Shown in pieces: positions 16,394 to 23,248 of a stretch of 64,000 bases of DNA. The notes under the pieces are model-generated. The model was not told where the DNA came from. It searched no databases and saw nothing but the letters and a program-made list of their open reading frames with translations. The position numbers and the translations under genes were made by a program. The stretch covers positions 540,797 through 604,796 of the forward strand of contig NZ_LMLU01000001.1 in NCBI RefSeq assembly GCF_001422665.1. Direction: 5' to 3'. The first letter of the stretch is position 1, and each line of letters starts with the position of its first letter. This DNA is from Arthrobacter sp. Leaf234 (lineage in GTDB: Bacteria; Actinomycetota; Actinomycetes; Actinomycetales; Micrococcaceae).

Positions 16394-17323
16394 TTATCGG
16401 TTGTCGCCGCGACGGGTGTCGTCCGCGCCGTCGACCTCGATCTCTTCCTTGCGGACCTCGCCGCTGACCGTCTCGTTGGACGTGACCGTCTCCTTGTCGA
16501 GGCGCACGCGCTCCACGGGAACGGCTTCCTTCTCCACGACGGGACGCTCGGCGTGGAGGGTCACTTCGTGCTCCTCCTCGCTGATGGCGGGGCCGTCGTA
16601 GGCGTCGCCACGGTTGGCGTCCGTGATGGGCTCGCGCTCCACCCGGACCTCCTCGTGGCTGACCGGAACGGTCTGCGTGACATTCTCGGTCACCACGTAC
16701 TTGCGCAGGCGAGCGCGGCCGGCTTCGCGCTGCTCGGTGCCGACGTGCAGCTGCTCCTCGGAGCGCGTCATCGCATCATCGGTCGTGGGGCCCGAGGTGT
16801 CGTGGCCGACCGTGCCGTGCGTGTTGCCCGCGTCGCGGTCCGACGTACCGAAGCCGCTGTCGTGTGAGGTGTCCGTATCGGTGAGGCCCGACGTGCGGCC
16901 CGAGGTGGTGTCGATATCGACATCGCGGTCACTGTGACCCGTGGTGCCCGTCGTTCCGCTCGTCGTACCCGTGGCGTTGGGCGTATCGGTGTAGCCGCCC
17001 GTTCCGCCGCCGATCTCATAGTGGCGGTACAGGCGGTCCTCCTCCTCGGGGCTGAGGTTGCCGTCGGACTCCACGCGGGGGGCGTCCTTCACCTGGTGCT
17101 TGGAGTAGGGAACGCGCACGTCGTGGCCCTCGACATCCGCACCCTGAAGGGGGACGAAGGACTCCGACGTCCCGAAGAGGCCCGTCTTCGCCGTGACCCA
17201 GCTGGGCTCGCCGGTCTGGTCGTCGAGGTAGACCTGACCGATCGAGCCGATCTTCTCCCCATCGGATCCGAGGACGTTGCCGCCGTTGCCGAGCAGGGTA
17301 TCGATGTGGTCCTGAGTAATCAT
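16394..17323 (-). CDS. PRC-barrel and DUF2382 domain protein, stress-type
   Basis: 309 residues from the ATG at 17323, chosen because CAGAAGGAGAAGG lies directly upstream; an in-frame ATG at 17344 is less likely. The N-terminal PRC-barrel (residues ~1-75, GEKIGSIGQVYLDDQTGEPS) is joined by a Gly/Thr/Asp/Ser-rich linker (~105-195) to a C-terminal DUF2382 domain (RLRKYVVTENVTQTVPVSHE and EREPITDANR). Proteins with this pairing are common in stress-resistant bacteria; their biochemical role is unknown. It is soluble and very acidic. The promoter region carries one TAAG-N4-CTTA palindrome. Confidence 0.85.
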   Translation of the reverse strand: MITQDHIDTLLGNGGNVLGSDGEKIGSIGQVYLDDQTGEPSWVTAKTGLFGTSESFVPLQGADVEGHDVRVPYSKHQVKDAPRVESDGNLSPEEEDRLYRHYEIGGGTGGYTDTPNATGTTSGTTGTTGHSDRDVDIDTTSGRTSGLTDTDTSHDSGFGTSDRDAGNTHGTVGHDTSGPTTDDAMTRSEEQLHVGTEQREAGRARLRKYVVTENVTQTVPVSHEEVRVEREPITDANRGDAYDGPAISEEEHEVTLHAERPVVEKEAVPVERVRLDKETVTSNETVSGEVRKEEIEVDGADDTRRGDNR

Positions 17324-17402
17324 GTCCTTCTCCTTCTGAGTCATCTCACTGGTTCGGGATTCGGCTTCGCCTTGACCGGAGTCCACGGCTAACCACCGAC
17401 CC

Positions 17403-17420
17403 CTAGAGTAAGCACACTTA
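17403..17420 (-). promoter_or_regulatory. TAAG-N4-CTTA palindrome before the PRC/DUF2382 gene
   Basis: TAAGCACACTTA lies at 17409-17420, overlapped on the left by the 10-mer CTAGAGTAAG (17403-17412) also present before marR. A half-site, TGCTTAGC, follows near 17438. The position, 80-100 bases upstream of the start codon, fits an operator. Confidence 0.5.
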
Positions 17421-17587
17421 GTACCTGATGGGAAGCCTGCTTAGCGTTTTTCCCGAAATGCCTCGACGGGCTGAGCGCCCGAGGTTCGGGCAATCCCGCC
17501 TCGAGCTGCTCCCTGTCCGTATGATGGCCGTAGGTCCAGCCACCGGCCTGACATCCTCCGACCCGGCGCCCGCAGGCGTCCGTGTCG

Positions 17588-17628
17588 CCGGAGACGATTC
17601 CACGCAAGCGGTGGGGGATCGTCTCCGG
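17588..17628 (+). promoter_or_regulatory. Long hairpin in front of the small HTH gene
   Basis: CCGGAGACGAT (17588-17598) pairs perfectly with 17618-17628, and the inner CAC/GTG can extend the stem. It lies 70 bases before the start codon at 17698. It may be a leader structure or a terminator for transcription from the left; no known riboswitch class is recognised. The rest of 17324-17697 holds only the regulatory motifs. Confidence 0.35.
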
Positions 17629-17697
17629 CGTCGCCCGACGGGTTCCCGACCGGTCGCCTGCTGCACGCCAGGGTCTTCGAGCCCCGGAAGGGTTCCC

Positions 17698-18075
17698 ATG
17701 CACGCTGCACGCCCCGCTGCCATCCACGACGTCATGATCGCCGCGGCAGATCTCGAGAACGCCGAATTCACACGGGACGCCCTGGCCCTCGTCTGCGGCG
17801 ACGCGATCCGTCAGGCCCTCGCCACCGGCCTGACCCACCACGAGCTCGCGGAAGCCGCCGGCCTCTCCGAGGTGGACGTGCGCCGCCTCGCGGAGCAGCC
17901 GACGCTCCCGGTCGCGCCGCCGGCGGGGGTGGCCTACCTCGCGGGCTATCCGCTCCCCGACCTAGCCGCGGCCCGGAGCCCGTCCCTCCTGCCCGAGGAG
18001 CCCTTGGCTGATGCGACAGCCTCTGTCCCGCCCGCTCCCCGTGACCAGCGGAAGGAGCCGGATGCCGCCCGGTGA
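17698..18075 (+). CDS. Small helix-turn-helix-like protein, function unknown
   Basis: 125 residues. The segment LTHHELAEAAGLSEVDVRRLAEQ (about residues 43-65) reads as a helix-turn-helix. The remainder is Ala/Pro-rich and probably disordered. The ATG at 17698 follows GGAAGGG. The last 14 bases overlap the isochorismatase gene, so the two are co-translated and this protein may control that operon. No named family was recognised. Confidence 0.6.
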   Translation: MHAARPAAIHDVMIAAADLENAEFTRDALALVCGDAIRQALATGLTHHELAEAAGLSEVDVRRLAEQPTLPVAPPAGVAYLAGYPLPDLAAARSPSLLPEEPLADATASVPPAPRDQRKEPDAAR

Positions 18076-18649
18076 ACGAGCGGTGGACGCCATGCCAGGT
18101 CGCGCGGCACTGCTGATCATCGACATGCAGAACGCCTTCTTCGAGGACGAGGTCCTCCAGCGCTCGCGCTCCTCCCTGGTGACCGCCTGCAACGAGCTCA
18201 TCGCCGCCGCCGCCCGAGGCGGTTCGATCGTCCTCGTGGCGCGCACGGAGCACGAGACGGACCGCTCGACCTGGACGCTGTCGATGCTCGATGATGAGCA
18301 GGGCTTCATCTTCCGCGGGACGGCGCAGGCCGAGCCGGTGACGGGGCTGCACGTGGAGGGGCTGGAATCGGTCACCAAGACCCGCGACAGTGCTTTCTTC
18401 GGCACCGACCTCGCAGGGCGCCTACGCCTCCTCGGAGTGCAGGACCTCGTGCTCGCGGGCGTCTCGACGCACAACTGCGTGGCGCACACGGGGGCTGACG
18501 CCTTCGCCGCCGACTTCCGGGTCACGTACGTGATCGACGCGATCGGCAGTACGAATGAGCGGTATGCGGAAGCCATGCTGGAAATCCTGTCCGACGAATA
18601 CCGCCAGCCGATCGTGGACCTCGCCACCGCCGTGGACCTGTTGGGTTGA
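18062..18649 (+). CDS. Cysteine hydrolase, isochorismatase family
   Basis: 195 residues with the Asp-Lys-Cys triad of the family: Asp in LLIIDMQNAFF, Lys in SVTKTRDSAFFGTDL and Cys in VSTHNCVAHTGAD. Members hydrolyse isochorismate, nicotinamide or other amides, and the substrate here cannot be assigned. The ATG at 18062 lies close behind GGAAGGAG and overlaps the HTH gene; ATG 18092 is a shorter alternative. A second family member occurs at 51546-52184. A hairpin 90 bases downstream ends the unit. Confidence 0.88.
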   Translation: MPPGERAVDAMPGRAALLIIDMQNAFFEDEVLQRSRSSLVTACNELIAAAARGGSIVLVARTEHETDRSTWTLSMLDDEQGFIFRGTAQAEPVTGLHVEGLESVTKTRDSAFFGTDLAGRLRLLGVQDLVLAGVSTHNCVAHTGADAFAADFRVTYVIDAIGSTNERYAEAMLEILSDEYRQPIVDLATAVDLLG

Positions 18650-18736
18650 GTCGGTTCCTGTGTGGACCACGGGACCGATCAGCAGGCCGATCACCGGTCG
18701 TCGTTCGACGATAGGGGTGACGAAGGGGGCGGACAC

Positions 18737-18772
18737 GAAGGAGGCCGCCGGATGTGTCCGGTGGCCTCCTTC
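18737..18772. terminator. Bidirectional terminator between isochorismatase and DUF3618 operons
   Basis: Arms 18737-18751 and 18758-18772 pair over 15 bp with one G-T pair and a 6-base loop. It lies between two convergent units and ends 17 bases from the minus-strand stop. Confidence 0.75.
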
Positions 18773-18788
18773 ACTGTTCAGGGTCCGA

Positions 18789-19505
18789 TCAGTGCTGCTG
18801 GACGTTCGACTTCGCGTCCTGCGCGCTGCCCTTGACGTCACTGGCAGCCTGCTGGCCCTCGCCCTTGACCTCGCCGACGGCGTGCTGTCCCTCGTCCTTC
18901 ACGGTCTGCACGGAGTCCGCCGCAGACTCCTTCACGGACTGCATGGCGTCCTGGGCAGGTTCCCTGACCTCGGAGGCGACCTGCTTGGCGGCGTCCGTGA
19001 CCTTCTCCTTGAGGGGGGCAGCCTGCTCCTTGAGCTGCGAGGCGGCGTGCTGCTCCTTCTCGCTGGCAGGAATGAGGCTCGCGACGAGGAGGCCCGCGCC
19101 GAAGGCGATCAGCCCGGCGGCGAGCGGGTTACCGGCGGCCTTGTTGCTCAGCTGGTGCGGGGCGCCCTGGGCGGCCTGGCCCGCGCTGTGCAGCTTGTCC
19201 TTCGCGGTACCGGTGGTGGACTGCGCATGACCCATGCCATCCCCTGCCCGGTCCTTGGCGTGTCCGGCCTTGTCGGCGACCGCGCCCTTCACGTCATCGG
19301 CCTTGCCGAGCACTGAATCCTTGACGTCCTCGGCCTTGCCCATGACGGTCTCCTTCACATTGCTGAAACTGTGCTTGACCTTCTCGGTCTGGCGGTGCGC
19401 GATATTCGCGGGATTCACCTTGTCGGCCACGGCGTCGACGTCGGTGCCGAGCTCCTGACGCGTGCGTTCGATGTCGGCGCGGATCTCATCTGGTGTCTGG
19501 CTCAT
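18789..19505 (-). CDS. DUF3618 domain membrane protein with long amphipathic repeats
   Basis: 238 residues. The N-terminus (TPDEIRADIERTRQELGTDVDAV) is DUF3618. A lysine-rich helical region with repeating KEDVKDSVLGKADDVKGAV-like units follows, then one membrane helix near residues 133-150 (LAAGLIAFGAGLLVASLIP), then a second amphipathic helix array. The repeats resemble LEA/apolipoprotein-type helices that can lie on membranes. It is the last gene of a three-gene operon, overlapping its neighbour by four bases (ATGA). A role in envelope or stress protection is inferred. Confidence 0.8.
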   Translation of the reverse strand: MSQTPDEIRADIERTRQELGTDVDAVADKVNPANIAHRQTEKVKHSFSNVKETVMGKAEDVKDSVLGKADDVKGAVADKAGHAKDRAGDGMGHAQSTTGTAKDKLHSAGQAAQGAPHQLSNKAAGNPLAAGLIAFGAGLLVASLIPASEKEQHAASQLKEQAAPLKEKVTDAAKQVASEVREPAQDAMQSVKESAADSVQTVKDEGQHAVGEVKGEGQQAASDVKGSAQDAKSNVQQH

Positions 19506-19954
19506 CGTGTCTGCTCACCTGGTTTCAGTGTCTGCGGAATCTCTTTGACGGTCTCCGCTGTTTGCGGGAGGCCCTTGACCTGCTTCATTTCCTTCTTGCC
19601 CATGACGGCGAGGACTGCGGCGAGGATGCCCCAGAGGACGGCCACGATCAGGGCGGCCCACCCCAGGGGCATGAGGGCCCCGAGGCCCCACATCAGGGCG
19701 ATGGAGAGGAAGAGGAGAACGAAGTGTCCGCCGAGGGCGGCGCCGGCGAACATGCCGGCTCCCTTCCCTGCGTTCTTGGCCGACTCTGTGGCCTCGGCCT
19801 TCGCCAGGGCCACTTCCTGGCGCATGAGCTTGGAGAGGTCCTTCGTCACCTCCCCGAGGAGCTCGCCGACGGACGCGTTGGCCGAGCGCTGCTCGGCCTC
19901 CGTCGGCAGGGGTGCGGCAGCCTGGTGGGCGCCGCCCGTGTATGCCTCACTCAT
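19502..19954 (-). CDS. Holin-like membrane protein (phage holin superfamily III / DUF1469 type)
   Basis: 150 residues. An acidic N-terminus precedes SVGELLGEVTKDLSKLMRQE, the amphipathic helix characteristic of this family. Two closely spaced membrane helices follow (about residues 68-90 and 97-120), and a Lys-rich tail ends the protein. Database names call this family 'phage holin', but it is a widespread chromosomal actinobacterial protein and nothing phage-like surrounds it. It is the middle gene of a coupled operon, overlapping both neighbours (1 and 4 bases). Confidence 0.82.
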   Translation of the reverse strand: MSEAYTGGAHQAAAPLPTEAEQRSANASVGELLGEVTKDLSKLMRQEVALAKAEATESAKNAGKGAGMFAGAALGGHFVLLFLSIALMWGLGALMPLGWAALIVAVLWGILAAVLAVMGKKEMKQVKGLPQTAETVKEIPQTLKPGEQTR

Positions 19955-20838
19955 CAGCGCAGGCCCCCGTCATTCGCGCGGGTGCCGACCGGGGGGGTGC
20001 CCGGCGGGATGGTGGGGTAGTCGTCGGTGGGGTCGACGAAGGCGGGATTGGATCCGGCGACGTGCTGCCCGTGGGTCGCCTCGTCGAAGCCACCCGTGGC
20101 GGGCGTACCGCTGTAGAGGTCGGAGTCCGCCTCGGTGTACCCGGTGTACCCGGTGTACCCGGTGTACCCGGCGGTCGTGGTGCCGCTGGTGCCCGTGGGT
20201 GCGGAGCCCTGCGGCCCGGAGGTGCTGCTGTCGGCGGAGCCCGGGTTGCCGGTCAGGCCCCGGGTCAGGCGCCCGACGACGAGGCCGGTGCCTGCGGCGA
20301 TGGCCAGGAACGTTCCCGGGTTCCGACGCGCGAAGCTCTTGACGTCCTCGAGGAGCTCGGATGCATCGCGGCCTTCGAGCCAGCCGGCGACGGAGTCCGT
20401 TCGCTGCGAGGCCTGCTGGACGAGGTTGGACACCATGTGGTTGTCCGACTTGTCGGCCATCGACTTCAGCTCGTCGGAGATTCCGCGGATCCCTTCGGTG
20501 ATTTTCTGCTGCTGCGAGCCTGCCTGGCTCTTGACCTCGGAGGTCACGGTGCCGAGGAGGTTCTTGGCCTGGGTGCCGGCCTCCGCAGCGACGCTCTTGG
20601 CCTCGGACGCGGCGGTCCCGGCGACGTTCTTCGCCTCGGACGTCGCCGTGCCGGCGACATTCTTCGCTGCTTCCTTGCCGTCCTGGCCGACCTGCTTGGC
20701 CTGGTCCTTGGCGGTGGAGGCCTTGCTGTCGGTGTGGCCGTCGGTGCCGAGCTGGTGCGTGCCCAGGTCGGCGGTGGACGACTCGTTGCCGGTCGTGGAG
20801 GGAACCAGGGGATCCTGCGGCCAATTCTGCGTAGTCAT
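19954..20838 (-). CDS. Hypothetical single-pass protein with Ala-rich helical repeats and a YTG tail repeat
   Basis: 294 residues from the ATG at 20838, which has TTAGGA at proper distance; an upstream ATG at 20844 lies too close to it. Residues ~30-115 form repeating units of the type NVAGTATSEAK, likely an amphipathic helix. One membrane segment (TFLAIAAGTGLVVGRLTRGL) follows near residue 165. The C-terminal third is Gly/Ser/Thr/Tyr-rich with GYTGYTGYTGYT. It is the first gene of the coupled three-gene operon; the promoter region contains two TAAG-N4-CTTA sites shared with the divergent catalase gene. Confidence 0.75.
   Translation of the reverse strand: MTTQNWPQDPLVPSTTGNESSTADLGTHQLGTDGHTDSKASTAKDQAKQVGQDGKEAAKNVAGTATSEAKNVAGTAASEAKSVAAEAGTQAKNLLGTVTSEVKSQAGSQQQKITEGIRGISDELKSMADKSDNHMVSNLVQQASQRTDSVAGWLEGRDASELLEDVKSFARRNPGTFLAIAAGTGLVVGRLTRGLTGNPGSADSSTSGPQGSAPTGTSGTTTAGYTGYTGYTGYTEADSDLYSGTPATGGFDEATHGQHVAGSNPAFVDPTDDYPTIPPGTPPVGTRANDGGLR
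20134..20169 (-). repeat. Four tandem copies of a 9-base unit (GGTGTACCC)
   Basis: Four perfect copies on the plus strand encode Gly-Tyr-Thr repeats in the minus-strand gene. The unit is a multiple of three, so copy-number change would keep the frame. Confidence 0.95.
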
Positions 20839-20935
20839 GGTCATTCCTAACGTTGATCTTGCCGTTCGAAGCGGACGCTCCACCGTGTTCTCGATGTGCT
20901 GGCCCGGCATCTCGTGCTGGACGTATCACTGAAGC

Positions 20936-20947
20936 TAAGCATGCTTA
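20936..20947. promoter_or_regulatory. TAAG-N4-CTTA palindrome, DUF3618-operon side
   Basis: TAAGCATGCTTA is a perfect 12-bp palindrome about 100 bases upstream of the DUF3618-operon start and 174 bases before the catalase start, in the shared divergent promoter region. Confidence 0.55.
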
Positions 20948-20992
20948 CGTTTGTGATTGCAAGCCCTTTCGCCACTTCCCGCAACCCCAAAA

Positions 20993-21004
20993 TAAGTAGC
21001 CTTA
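20993..21004. promoter_or_regulatory. TAAG-N4-CTTA palindrome, catalase side
   Basis: TAAGTAGCCTTA lies 57 bases from the preceding palindrome and 117 bases before the catalase start codon. Two copies in one divergent promoter region suggest a shared operator pair. Confidence 0.55.
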
Positions 21005-21120
21005 GCATCTTCCGAAAATCTTATGGTCGCCGTTAGCGTCGAATCAAGAGGACCTCCTCCGGCCGCTTCCAGAAGGAGCGGAACCCCTGGGGAGGCCCCG
21101 AGGTGGGGAGGTATTCACCC

Positions 21121-22002
21121 GTGTTCTTCCACAAGCAAGAACTTCAGTACAAGTCGACGCCCGACAAGCCGGACGCCATCTACGCCCGGAAGCTGCAGGA
21201 GGTGCTCGGCGGCCAGTACGGCGAGATCACCGTGGCCCTCCAGTACAGCTTCCAGGCCTGGAACGCACACATCCCCGGCAAGTACCGGGACCTGCTCTTC
21301 GGGATCGGTGCAGAGGAGATGGGTCACGTCGAGATGCTCGCGACCATGATCGCGCAACTGCTCGAGAAGGCTCCGCTCGGCATCACGGAGGACGCTGTCC
21401 AGGCCGATCCGGCCATCGCCGCAGTGATCGGGGGGACCGACCTGCAGCACGCGATCGTTGCGGGCGCGGGCGCACGACCCGTCGACAGCATGGGGAACCC
21501 CTGGCAGGGCAGCTATGTCACGGCGAGCGGTAATCTGCTGGCAGATTTCACGGCCAACGCCAACGCCGAGATGCAGGGCCGCCTCCAGGTCGCCCGGCTC
21601 TACCACATGACCGACGATCACGGGATCCGGGACATGCTGTCCTTCCTGCTGGCCCGCGACACCATGCACCAGAACCAGTGGACCGCAGCCGCGCGTGAGC
21701 TGCAGGAAGCCAAGCTGGAGGAGCTTCCCGTGCCGAGCAACTTCCCCCTCAAGAAGGAAGCGCGCGAGGTGTCCTACCAGTACCTCAACTTCTCGGACGG
21801 CAAGTCGGCCTCGGAGGGCAGTTGGGCGTCCGGTCCCTCACCCGATGGCAAGGGCGAGTTCACCTACCACGAAGGCCCGACGACCAGTGCTCCCATGCCG
21901 CCGGCCACCCACCCGGACTCCCGGTTCTACGGGACCACCGAGATCCCGAACACCGTCGAGAAGATGGCGGGAACAGTGCAGGACAAACTGAACCGCGAGT
22001 AG
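21121..22002 (+). CDS. Manganese (non-haem) catalase
   Basis: 293 residues from the GTG at 21121, placing VFFHKQELQYKSTPDKPDA at the N-terminus as in the family, with GGGGAGGT upstream. The four-helix ferritin-like core carries the di-manganese ligands in GGQYGEITVALQYSFQAW, GAEEMGHVEMLATMIA, NANAEMQGRL and RLYHMTDDHG/RDTMHQNQW. It breaks down hydrogen peroxide in the cytoplasm. It is divergent from the DUF3618 operon across a region with two shared palindromes, so both units are probably stress-induced together. DUF4383 follows after 45 bases. Confidence 0.95.
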   Translation: MFFHKQELQYKSTPDKPDAIYARKLQEVLGGQYGEITVALQYSFQAWNAHIPGKYRDLLFGIGAEEMGHVEMLATMIAQLLEKAPLGITEDAVQADPAIAAVIGGTDLQHAIVAGAGARPVDSMGNPWQGSYVTASGNLLADFTANANAEMQGRLQVARLYHMTDDHGIRDMLSFLLARDTMHQNQWTAAARELQEAKLEELPVPSNFPLKKEAREVSYQYLNFSDGKSASEGSWASGPSPDGKGEFTYHEGPTTSAPMPPATHPDSRFYGTTEIPNTVEKMAGTVQDKLNRE

Positions 22003-22047
22003 GCGCTGGGCCCGCCCACCGAGTTCATCGACCAGAAGGAGATTCTC

Positions 22048-22512
22048 ATGACAAACACGAACAACCGCACGGTGGAGGGTGGGCGGACCACCCTGCAGCG
22101 TGCCGCGCAGGCGGTAGGCGTCGTCTTCCTGCTCGTCGGCATCCTGGGGTTCATCCCCGGCATCACGTCGGACTACGACACCATGATGTTCGCCGGCCAC
22201 CAGTCGGAGGCCATGCTCCTCGGGATCTTCCAGGTCTCGATCCTCCACAACATCGTGCACCTGCTGTTCGGTGTGGCAGGCCTCGCCATGGCCAGGACGG
22301 TCTCCGGTGCGCGGTCGTACCTGCTCGGTGGCGGGATCATCTACGCGATCCTGTGGATCTACGGACTGGTCATCGGACAGGAGTCGGCCGCGAACTTCGT
22401 CCCGCTGAACTCGGCGGACAACTGGCTGCACCTCCTCCTCGCGGTCGGCATGATCGGCCTCGCCCTGGCGCTCGGCCGCCGCGCCCGCACCACCACCCCG
22501 CGCCGGGCCTGA
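22048..22512 (+). CDS. DUF4383 membrane protein
   Basis: 154 residues with four predicted membrane helices. The segment LLGIFQVSILHNIVHLLFGVAGL and the final DNWLHLLLAVGMIGLALALG are typical of DUF4383, a small family of unknown function frequent next to stress genes in actinobacteria. The ATG at 22048 follows AGAAGGAG. It lies 45 bases after manganese catalase and is probably co-transcribed with it. Confidence 0.85.
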   Translation: MTNTNNRTVEGGRTTLQRAAQAVGVVFLLVGILGFIPGITSDYDTMMFAGHQSEAMLLGIFQVSILHNIVHLLFGVAGLAMARTVSGARSYLLGGGIIYAILWIYGLVIGQESAANFVPLNSADNWLHLLLAVGMIGLALALGRRARTTTPRRA

Positions 22513-22555
22513 TCGGTCTCCGGGCCGCTGTGCCTCGCCGGCAGGATGCCGGCAC

Positions 22556-22606
22556 GACGACGCCGGGTCGGCGGTCCCCCTCGGGGGACACCGGCCCGGC
22601 GTCGTC
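22556..22606 (+). terminator. Cruciform-type terminator after DUF4383
   Basis: Outer arms 22556-22567 and 22595-22606 pair perfectly over 12 bp and enclose a second hairpin, 22574-22589 (7 bp, loop TC). It starts 44 bases after the stop. Confidence 0.65.
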
Positions 22607-22759
22607 ATGTCCTGGTAGGAGCTTTCCTGCGCGCGTCCTCCTGTCCGGTGGAAGCGACGGACCCGGAAGGCGGGCGTCCCGTCCGAGGAGAACGCCACGG
22701 AATACGTCGACGAGCACGTCGCGGCCGACGCCGTCCACGAGCAGATCGCGGGCCGGGAC

Positions 22760-22921
22760 ATGGCAGGCGGCCTGGTCGAGGAAGACCCCCGCCTCCTGCC
22801 GGACGTGCTGTTCGGCGCGGCTGCGGGGCTGGCCATCGACACACTGATGACGAGGTACATCATGGACGCCTGGGAGGGTGGCCGCTCCTCGCTGCGCCGC
22901 TCGGAAGCGATGACCTCGTGA
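22760..22921 (+). CDS. Small acidic protein, start uncertain
   Basis: 53 residues from the first possible ATG: MAGGLVEEDPRLLPDVLFG, then a helical, acidic C-terminal half. The same frame upstream (22682-22759) still reads as a coherent acidic protein (TEYVDEHVAADAVHEQIAG), but it contains no ATG, GTG or TTG after the in-frame stop at 22616. The real start may therefore be non-canonical (GTC 22676 has GGAAGG ahead) or lost by mutation. The stop overlaps the CDGSH start codon (GTGA), which supports its being a translated gene. Not recognised. Confidence 0.5.
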   Translation: MAGGLVEEDPRLLPDVLFGAAAGLAIDTLMTRYIMDAWEGGRSSLRRSEAMTS

Positions 22922-23187
22922 GTCCGGAGGTGGTTCCCGGACCCGATGGGCGGGGCGAGGCCGAGGGGCCCGAACGCTCACTGAACTCCGGCGCCGCGTC
23001 ACCGGTCTCCGTTGTCGCCTGCCCCGACGGGCCGCTCCTGATCGGGGGGGGCGGACTGGTGGGAGCGGACGGCAAGGAGTTGCCCCGCACGCGCCGGACG
23101 GTCGCCCTCTGCCGGTGTGGTGCTTCGGTGCTGAAACCCTACTGCGACGGGTCGCACAAGCTGACAGGTTTCCGTTCGGAGCCGTGA
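22918..23187 (+). CDS. CDGSH iron-sulphur domain protein
   Basis: 89 residues. The C-terminal half contains the CDGSH signature: CRCGASVLKPYCDGSHKLTGF, with three Cys and one His binding a redox-active 2Fe-2S cluster. The N-terminal extension (ASPVSVVACPDGPLLIGGGG) is the usual small beta-strand entry. The GTG at 22918 overlaps the stop of the preceding small gene. Likely roles are redox sensing or electron transfer under oxidative stress, in keeping with the catalase upstream. Confidence 0.85.
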   Translation: MSPEVVPGPDGRGEAEGPERSLNSGAASPVSVVACPDGPLLIGGGGLVGADGKELPRTRRTVALCRCGASVLKPYCDGSHKLTGFRSEP

Positions 23188-23248
23188 CCGTGCGATCCCC
23201 CGTCCAGACAGGATATGCGTCGCCTTCTGCCGCGGGGCTGAAATCGCG

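Noticed and set aside
17580-17697. Known riboswitch upstream of the HTH gene
   Set aside because: A hairpin is present, but no conserved core of any riboswitch class could be recognised by eye.
19502-19954. Holin-like gene as evidence of a prophage
   Set aside because: No phage genes, integrase or attachment sites are nearby; the family is common on actinobacterial chromosomes.
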